From assembly GCA_948567375.1 (NCBI GenBank), contig OX419760.1, positions 3,224,001 to 3,288,000 of the forward strand: a stretch of DNA of 64,000 nt, given 5' to 3'. Both the position numbers and the translations under genes were made by a program. The notes below the pieces were generated by a model. It was not told the DNA's origin. It searched no databases and saw nothing but the letters and a program-made list of their open reading frames with translations. Below are positions 57,534 through 64,000 of this stretch, piece after piece (the first letter of the stretch is position 1; every line of letters starts with the position of its first letter). The stretch is from Lunularia cruciata. Taxonomy: Eukaryota > Streptophyta > Marchantiopsida > Lunulariales > Lunulariaceae.

Positions 57534-57562
57534 TAAATATAAATATAAATAAATATATAATG
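57500..57562. repeat. AT-rich simple repeats (AT)n and (AAATAT)n
   Basis: About 11 AT units, then several aaatat/taaata units. Likely polymorphic. Confidence 0.9.
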
Positions 57563-60500
57563 TTTAGAATGTTTTTTGTTTGTTTTGTTTTAGAGTACTT
57601 CTTTATTCATTTTGGAGTGTTGGGTTGCTTCTATTTTATTGTTATGATTGTTAGATCCATAAAAGTTCTCATTATTAATTCTCAATAAGTTCTCATGGCA
57701 GGATTAATGATCATGATTAGTTCATTTCATGGCCTAGTCTATAAAAAGATGGTGTTGTTCAATAAAGTAGGGTAATTAGTCAAGAGTCAAGTTATAAGTT
57801 GCTTGTTAGTCTTGAGTTGAGTAGTAGTTGGTTCAATGAAGAGTTGGGTTCTTGTTATATAAATATTATGGCATTTATAGTCATATAAAGATGTCATGAG
57901 TCAAGTTATAGTTATATATCCAACTTTCTCAAATGAACAAACAAAGTTTCATGAAATCATGAGTCAAGAGTCTTCATTTATTTAATAGATCTAATGGACT
58001 TGATCTATATTACAAGGTCATAAGGTAATGCATGTATTTGATTGAAAGACTGAAAATTGTTCAAAAATGGAGATTTTGTGTGAGGGATTGCTTATGAGAT
58101 TGTTGAAAAAAATGGGAGGCTCAAATGAGGATCACTTGCAGGATTGTTGGTAGAAATGGAAGGCTTGGGTGGGGAGTTTATGGTTGGAGATCAATGGCAG
58201 ATCCAAAGGGTTTCTATGGGGGGCCATTTGAGAGGTTGTTTGGAGCGTAAGTGTAAGGAGGAGGTAGAGTGAGTGAATGATTTTCACATCATGAAATGCA
58301 TGACAATGACACAAATAATTTATAGTAGCCAAGTGGCAAGACAGGTGTGTGTGAGAGTTACCAAATTGAAAAAATAGGATGAATATATTATGGCCTAATG
58401 TTTATAGACTTGCCAAATGCAAAACACTGGATAAATTTATCATGAAGATAACTTGCACAATTTAGGCATATATACACAACTCATGATTATTTCATATACA
58501 CAACTTCTGAATCTATCAAGAATATATCATATACACAACTCATGAATATATCAACTCAAGCATATATCATACACAACTCATGAATATATCAACTTAAGAA
58601 TATATAAAACACAACTCAAAAATTATGATCATGTATAGGTTAAGTCTAGAAAGTGTGGTCATAAATGCAATCTATTGACATAGAATATATGGATGCAAAA
58701 TGCAAAATGTAAATATATCCAAGGACATTGTGTGTGCTCAAATGATTCCAAATGTAGAAATATAAATGGTGAGATATGCATGTTTCATACATTCATGTGG
58801 GAAAAATTTTCTGAGTGGTATCCTCCATATATGTGTCCTTTGGCTCACTATCAAGTGGAGGCGCTCTACTCTAATCCACTCTAGTGCAAAATCAAATTGC
58901 ACATATATGGATCTCTTAATCAACACCAAACTATATCTCCACATGAGGTTTTGTTCCTTGTCATGCATGCAAGCATAGAATGTGGCAACTAAACCCTCAT
59001 AAGGATATATACTATAATCTTAAAGGCAACCAAAAGTCCATTCCTTGGTGAAGAACTCAATGGTTGAATCATAAGTGACTCCACTAAATCTTTGTCTAAG
59101 GTGCTAGGAAGAGGTCCAATGATGAGGTATATAATACAAGAGATAGAAAATTAATAAAGGTAGGAGGATGTATAGCACCCAAGGGATGGTTCTTGACCAT
59201 ATGGAAGGAATGCATTATCAAATATCAATATATCTCAAAAAACGTAGACCTAAAGCAATAAATGCACTATAGGATCTATGAGTGAAACCTCTCCAACTAT
59301 TGTGATAACCATCCTCTCTATCAAGTATAGTCATGAGCCAAGCTCAAGTATGTACTCCCTTAGGCAATAAACCCTCATGCTACATGGAGTGAAAGAGATG
59401 CTCTATCTCCCCTTGGGAGCTATCGGTCCAAACCATAACCTCAAAATGCATTGTACAATACTCTATGAACTCTCTAACTCTAGGTCAGGGAAAATATCAA
59501 AACCTAGTGGAGTCTTGGTAATATGACCATCCATGCTATTGCATTACATCACACCATTGAAAGAGTAGCCTACTACTATCCCACATAAGTTCCAATAGGC
59601 AACCAACATCCAAAACTAAGATCTTCTTTTGCTTCTCATAAGCATAAGCAATACATGGAATGAAGGCTCAAGACAAGTTTATCCTCTCTCTCAACATTCT
59701 AAGTCTAGAAAGCTCACAAAAGCACATCATCATTCTCTCTTTATACCACTTTGTCTCCTTGGCTGCATGTCCAAAAGGAAGCATAGATGCAAGATTGTAA
59801 GAATGTCAATAGCTCCATAAAACAATCTCAAAATGGAAGATGATCACATTAGGCTCTCCCATAGGCCTCTCATGAATATGGGGCTTGTTTTGGGTCTCAT
59901 GAGTATGTGTATGGAGCTCTATACCAAGAGAGGTGGACTCTCTTCCTATTGGCTCCGCCTCACTCTCTCTAAATGGAGACACTAATATCTTGGTCTGAGA
60001 ACCACAAGAGAATACCTCTCTATAGTCCAATTTGCACCCCTACTTGAATATCCATACCCACTAACTCATCATAAGCTCTTTGAGACTCCCCTAACAATCC
60101 CATGGTAATAAAAAACTCTCTTATAAAAGTCCTCATCTCCTTGGTGCTCGAGCACCATAGCATGTTTTTGGCTCATAAGCCTATCTAAATCCACATGCTC
60201 ACTCACAAGCCTATCTAATTCCACACACTCACCTTGTGAGGTACTCTCTCTATCTCAAATAAATTACTCTCTTTGTGATTAGTCTCTCTACCTCTCAAGA
60301 ACCCAACACTCCCTCTCCACTAAGACACACTCCTTCACAAGGGCCTTATCTTATCCAAGTGCTAACTATGGAAGACTCACAAGAGCAAAAGAAGGACTCA
60401 AATCTTCATAGCCTAACCTAACAATGGGTAATCTAACTATTTCCTTGCTTTCACTCACAACTCCTCACTCTAAGTCACAAGCCTCTAGAATGTATCCTTG

Positions 60501-60999
60501 CTAAAAACATGATGGGAAGTATCATGTGCAAGGAGTGTTGAAGGTCATATAAAGAGGAAGAACATCTACTATGAGAGTTTGGTCTATACTAGCATTGTGG
60601 ATAGGAGGTGCAAGTGAGTCTCCTAGGAAGAAGGACTCTCTAGAATACCTTGTGTACAAGGAACTAGAGGGTCATCTACAAGAGCATGTACAAGGAGAGG
60701 GTCATCTACAACATCATGAATATGACTTGTGCACAAGGCATATTGACTTGAGTATAGGTCAACTTGTCAACATAGAATATAGTTCAACCTATGTGGCTTA
60801 ACACAAAATTTTCTATGAACTATTGGGATTAACATAACATGGCTTATCATCTGACAAGAGAACTACTAATGGTATGCTTAAACATATTGAAGGCTTGATC
60901 AATAACTCTATCTAACTTTATTAAGTGTTTGAAATACAACACATGATAAAAACATGCTAAAATTGAAGTTTTCTAATGGATTCTCTACATCTACCCTCA
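57563..60999. other. Intergenic, no gene recognised
   Basis: AT-rich sequence with tandem-like words (atatatcatacacaactcatgaatatatcaac around 58500-58610). The segment 59040-60520 has moderately long open patches on the minus strand (for example around 59430) that suggest an old transposon gag or host pseudogene, but no motif supports a name. Confidence 0.35.
58480..58625. repeat. Degenerate tandem repeats, about 35-bp units
   Basis: Variants of 'catatacacaactcatgaatatatcaa' follow each other about four times. Simple AT-rich satellite-like array. Confidence 0.6.
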
Positions 61000-61290
61000 C
61001 TCACTCTCCTCCTTGTTTCCTTTATCTCCATAAACATAGAGCTCCTTGTTTTTTCCTGAGAGAGTACCATAGTAAACCTTGTCCTTGCTTATGAAGCCAC
61101 CCTCCAAGAAGAGATGGGTGAGGAATTTTCCAACAAATGATTTCTTGAAGTGTCTATTGTCCTAGAACCAGATCTTCTTCTGTAAGAAATCTAGCTCAAT
61201 CTCAACTATAGTAATCATCAGCTCAGCCTAGTCATGGTCCTTCCTCTTCCTCTCCACCTTAGTCTTCACATTTAATGCCAAATATCCATG
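61000..61290 (-). pseudogene. Readable minus-strand coding patch, family unknown
   Basis: About 90 codons with only two or three stops read KTKVERKRKDHD, ELMITIVEIELDFLQKKIWF and KSFVGKFLTHLFLEGG. Lysine-rich and hydrophobic blocks alternate in a protein-like way. No ATG or conserved motif that I know; probably part of a decayed mobile element. Confidence 0.25.
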
Positions 61291-62335
61291 TCTAGCCTTG
61301 GGATGCCGAGCATATATGAGCACACAACTAAACATCTAGAAAAATGACCTCTAAGTTGCATACATACATTGTCTTGCAAGGTACCTTTTTGCAGTTAGGT
61401 TCCTCATTGGAAACCAATCTTGTACCCATGAGTAAGGCACCACTCTCCTTTTTCTACCACTACCCATTAGCAAAGCAAAAGCATCTCTGATTGGCCTAAG
61501 AGCAAGAGTGTAAGGTCTATTGTGGACTAATTTGGTGTGAGTACTACCATCTTATGATCTCACAAAGTTGGTACATAAAGGAATGTACATAATGATGCAA
61601 GATAGTTAGCAAAACATAAACCTACATCTTAAACACACTATTCAAAAATAAACTCATAAACACTACTCATAAGTCACAATCCCATACACATAACTACCAA
61701 ACCCAAGAGAGGATCACCAAAAAGTCAATAGGTGGGTGTGGGTGTGGGTGATCAAGGGGGATCACCCGTAGGTTAGAAGTGGGCATAAGATTACCCATAA
61801 GTTAGGAGGTGTGCACAGGATTGCCCATAGTATGTGGGTGATCAAGGAGGATTGCTTGTAATGTAGAGGGCTAGCTTGGGATTGCCAGTAGCTAGCGGAA
61901 GCAATTGGGGATTGCAAATGGACAAGGATGTGGGATGGGTGGCAAATGGGGAGTTACTCCACAAACCCTAACCTTGATTGGAGGTGGGATAGGGGGCAGC
62001 GGGCAGCGGGATTAGGAGTAGGTCCAAGGAGAGAATTTTAGGGAGTAGGACAAGAGAAGAAAAATCAAAAGATTGGATTGATCAAATTGAAACCAAACCT
62101 TAAAGACTTCCATTTGAGCAAGGTAAAATTGAATGCAATGCAAATTCTCAGTTAGAGTGAATCTAGATCAAATGTTCTCCATAGATTTCCAAATTTTCTC
62201 CTTGTCTAGCCATGCTCACTTGATATGAGTCATATGGTCTCCCTTTACATAAAATCCAATTAACCATTCTCTTTCTTTGAAGTCCTCCATGTTGGGCATA
62301 TCCTACATCTTCTCATATTTATTCATTGTTGTCAT
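61291..62335. other. Intergenic, no gene recognised
   Basis: Contains a short run of ggtgtgggtgtgggtgatcaaggggg-type near-repeats (61730-61930), a local, purine-rich tandem array on the plus strand. Nothing else recognised. Confidence 0.4.
61730..61935. repeat. Degenerate repeats with 'gggtgatcaagg.ggat' core
   Basis: Four to six imperfect units of about 35-45 bp ('gtgggtgatcaaggaggattgc', 'gtagggattgcc') alternate with 'cccatagtatgtg'. Origin unknown. Confidence 0.5.
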
Positions 62336-62789
62336 TGTCATGACGTTTGTAGCACTAAAGTTAGTTTACTCGGATGTTGGAGTAGTAGTGTTGGCAATCA
62401 TTGTTAATTTGGTAGTTGCTCATGGACTACTTGTTGGTGGCAAATTTCATGTTAGGGCTACCAATTACATGGTGGGACCTATTGTCACTTGTATCATTGG
62501 CATCATCAAATGTGCCATTGGCATCATCGTTAATGCTAAAGATCTAGGTTGAGTAGAATGGTATACTTTGGAAGTGCAACTCCAGAGAGGTCACTTCTTT
62601 GATGTTGAGCCTTCAAGTTCCTTACTATGGTGGACAAAGGCTAACGAGCATCACTTGGAGTCTCTTGGAGTCACTTGGAGTGGGTGGTGGCATAACTATA
62701 ATCAATGCTTGATTGTTGATAGATTGTTGAGTGAAGAATCAAATATAGATCTATTTTGAGTGTATTTTGAGTGGAAGAATGAATTGATT
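62336..62789 (+). repeat. Element F 5' LTR (same family as A/M/C)
   Basis: Starts TGTCATGACGTTTGTAG and ends gaattgatt. It has gtatactttgg (TATA-like) about 28 bases before tcacttctttgatg. Followed by primer site and leader, so it is the 5' end of a fifth family copy that continues beyond element G. Confidence 0.85.
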
Positions 62790-63058
62790 GTATAAGAGGA
62801 GTGAGAGTCAATGGGCAATCAAGTGCAAGAATTGAGAGCATTACTAGTATCTCCAAGCCTAGTTGATCATTGGTACATTTGATTGTGGTCCTACATTTCC
62901 TTGAGAGTGATTGTGTGCGGAAGCTCTATTTGAGTTAATACAAATTTGGCAATTGGGCAAATAGGTGCAAAAGTGTTGGCCAAATTTTTGAGAATTGAGT
63001 CAATTTAAGACAATGGGTCAATTGGTCAATTGATACCTATACATAGGTAGCTTTGGCT
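62790..63058 (+). other. Element F primer site and leader
   Basis: The primer site (62790-62804, gtataagaggagtga) matches the LTR partner at 10 of 15 bases, decayed. The leader is collinear with those of A and C up to ctttggct, where element G begins. Confidence 0.65.
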
Positions 63059-63748
63059 TGTGAGCCGGCCTGTCTCTCACTCAGGATGAACCTCTGATAG
63101 CTATTATGGTAGCGCACCATGGACTAAGAAGGCAAGGAACCCAAACTCCATCATACTCCTCCAAGGCTAACACTCCAAGACTCAAGACATTGCTCACTAG
63201 AGAACTCAATGAGAGATAGATAGTTGCAAATGAAAGGATGATGAGTACCTCCTCATCCCTTGTTTATATACTTGTAAAATAGCTACGTACCAAAGTTACT
63301 AATTACCGTAGTAACTCAAGTTACTAGACTAAAAGTCAAGTAAAGTCAAAAAGTAAAAAGGAATATCCATTCACATGGGCATATTCACCTAAGCATGTGG
63401 TCTTATCTTGACCCAACCACTAAGTCAAGGATTCCTTCACATGGGCTATCCTTGGACTAAAGAAGAATCCAAAACAAAAAGGCTTGCGGGCCCAAGAGTT
63501 CTCAACTCTTTCCTCAAAGCCAAACACCTAGGAATAATACCAAGTCAACACACTAAAGTCCAAAATAGTGGTGCTCATCTTTTCTACTTCCTCTAAAGTA
63601 AGGTCCCCTCTATCTTAGCTATGAATAACTTTAGCTAACCATGAATAATATAGAACCATCCTTTATCTCTATAAATAATATCTCTTAAGTACTTGTAATA
63701 CCAAGCTTAATATCATAATACCACATACATGCACAAATTGGTGTTACA
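63059..63748 (-). repeat. Element G 3' LTR, 690 bp
   Basis: In plus reading starts tgtgagccgg and ends ggtgttaca. The minus reading starts TGTAACACC after a weak purine tract (CCGGAGGTAAA). A TATA box TATATAAA lies at 63270-63263 in minus reading. The left edge is placed by loss of similarity with the F leader. Confidence 0.7.
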
Positions 63749-63760
63749 TTTACCTCCGGA

Positions 63761-64000
63761 CTAAGTTTTCACTTTGTCCTCAAAGTGAAGGTTGCTCTAC
63801 CTTCTATGGTACATCTTCAACTTATCATGGTTAATCCTATCACAGTGTCTTCTTCCCAACTCCTTGAGATCATAGGTGTAGTTTCACCACACCTTCTCCA
63901 CTATGAAAGGTCCAAAGTACTTAGGCAAAAACTTCTTTTGCACTCTCTTGAATTGAATGGAATCAAACAACATTACCCAATCACCTTCTTTGAAAGTCTC
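63761..64000 (-). pseudogene. Element G integrase C-terminus
   Basis: Minus reading: FKEGDWVMLFDSIQFKRVQ then KKFLPKYFGPFIVEKVW and, past one stop, YDLKELGRRHCDRINHDKLKMY, ending at TAG (63763-63761). The GPF module and the LKxY end are typical of Ty3/gypsy integrases. One in-frame stop inside; no chromodomain or PHD finger follows. Confidence 0.8.

Larger units (their letters stand above)
63059..64000 (-). mobile_element. Element G: third Ty3/gypsy lineage, 3' end only
   Basis: Minus-strand element that enters from the right edge. Its 3' LTR (63059-63748) and the pol C-terminus (63761-64000) are inside the window; the rest lies beyond. It is inserted into the leader of F after tggct. Confidence 0.75.

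Noticed and set aside
1-64000. CRISPR arrays, bacterial operons, organelle DNA
   Set aside because: No regularly spaced short repeats of CRISPR type, and all genes have eukaryotic nuclear character.

Overview
This is a transposon-rich stretch of a plant nuclear genome. The two best host genes are a plant-type proteasome beta subunit with three GT-AG introns (53339-54752, minus) and a small COA3/CCDC56-like mitochondrial membrane protein (50476-50682, plus). A histamine-N-methyltransferase-like gene (42595-43515, plus) is unusual for flowering plants, so a seedless land plant or close streptophyte relative is my best guess, not a proof.

About 3.5-39.9 kb is a set of LTR retrotransposons nested inside one another. 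The outer element A (plus, 3535-39920) is an old Ty3/gypsy-type copy. A younger copy of the same family, M (minus, 4288-14183), sits in A's leader with a CCTT target duplication. A different Ty3/gypsy element, B (minus, 18924-35966), sits in A's methyltransferase region with a TATGG duplication. B is interrupted by a truncated family copy C (plus, 19382-26265), which itself holds a 2.9-kb CT-rich insert D (21945-24820), and by two solo LTRs E1 and E2. Near the right edge another family copy F (62336-) is interrupted by a third Ty3/gypsy lineage G (minus, 63059-64000).

The A/M family is the main discovery. Reading M and A side by side shows an ancestral fused gag-protease-pol reading frame with a complete-looking, DNMT3-like cytosine-5 DNA methyltransferase domain between protease and reverse transcriptase, and a PHD finger at the very C-terminus after the integrase. 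The ends are also unusual. The direct repeats are split (A1 - internal - B1 - A2 - B2), as in PAT/DIRS elements, although the protein is a DDE-type Ty3/gypsy integrase and there are 4-bp target duplications. The primer-binding site is not tRNA-like: it is complementary to the predicted 5' end of the element's own transcript, as in Tf1-type self-priming. Both copies are inactive, broken by stops, frameshifts and catalytic substitutions, mostly of C-to-T/G-to-A type.

From 39.9 to 64 kb lie the host genes, separated by long non-coding stretches, with remnants of one non-LTR retrotransposon family at 40.4-40.7 and 45.8-47.3 kb and several stretches where I recognise nothing. All alignments and counts here were made by eye.
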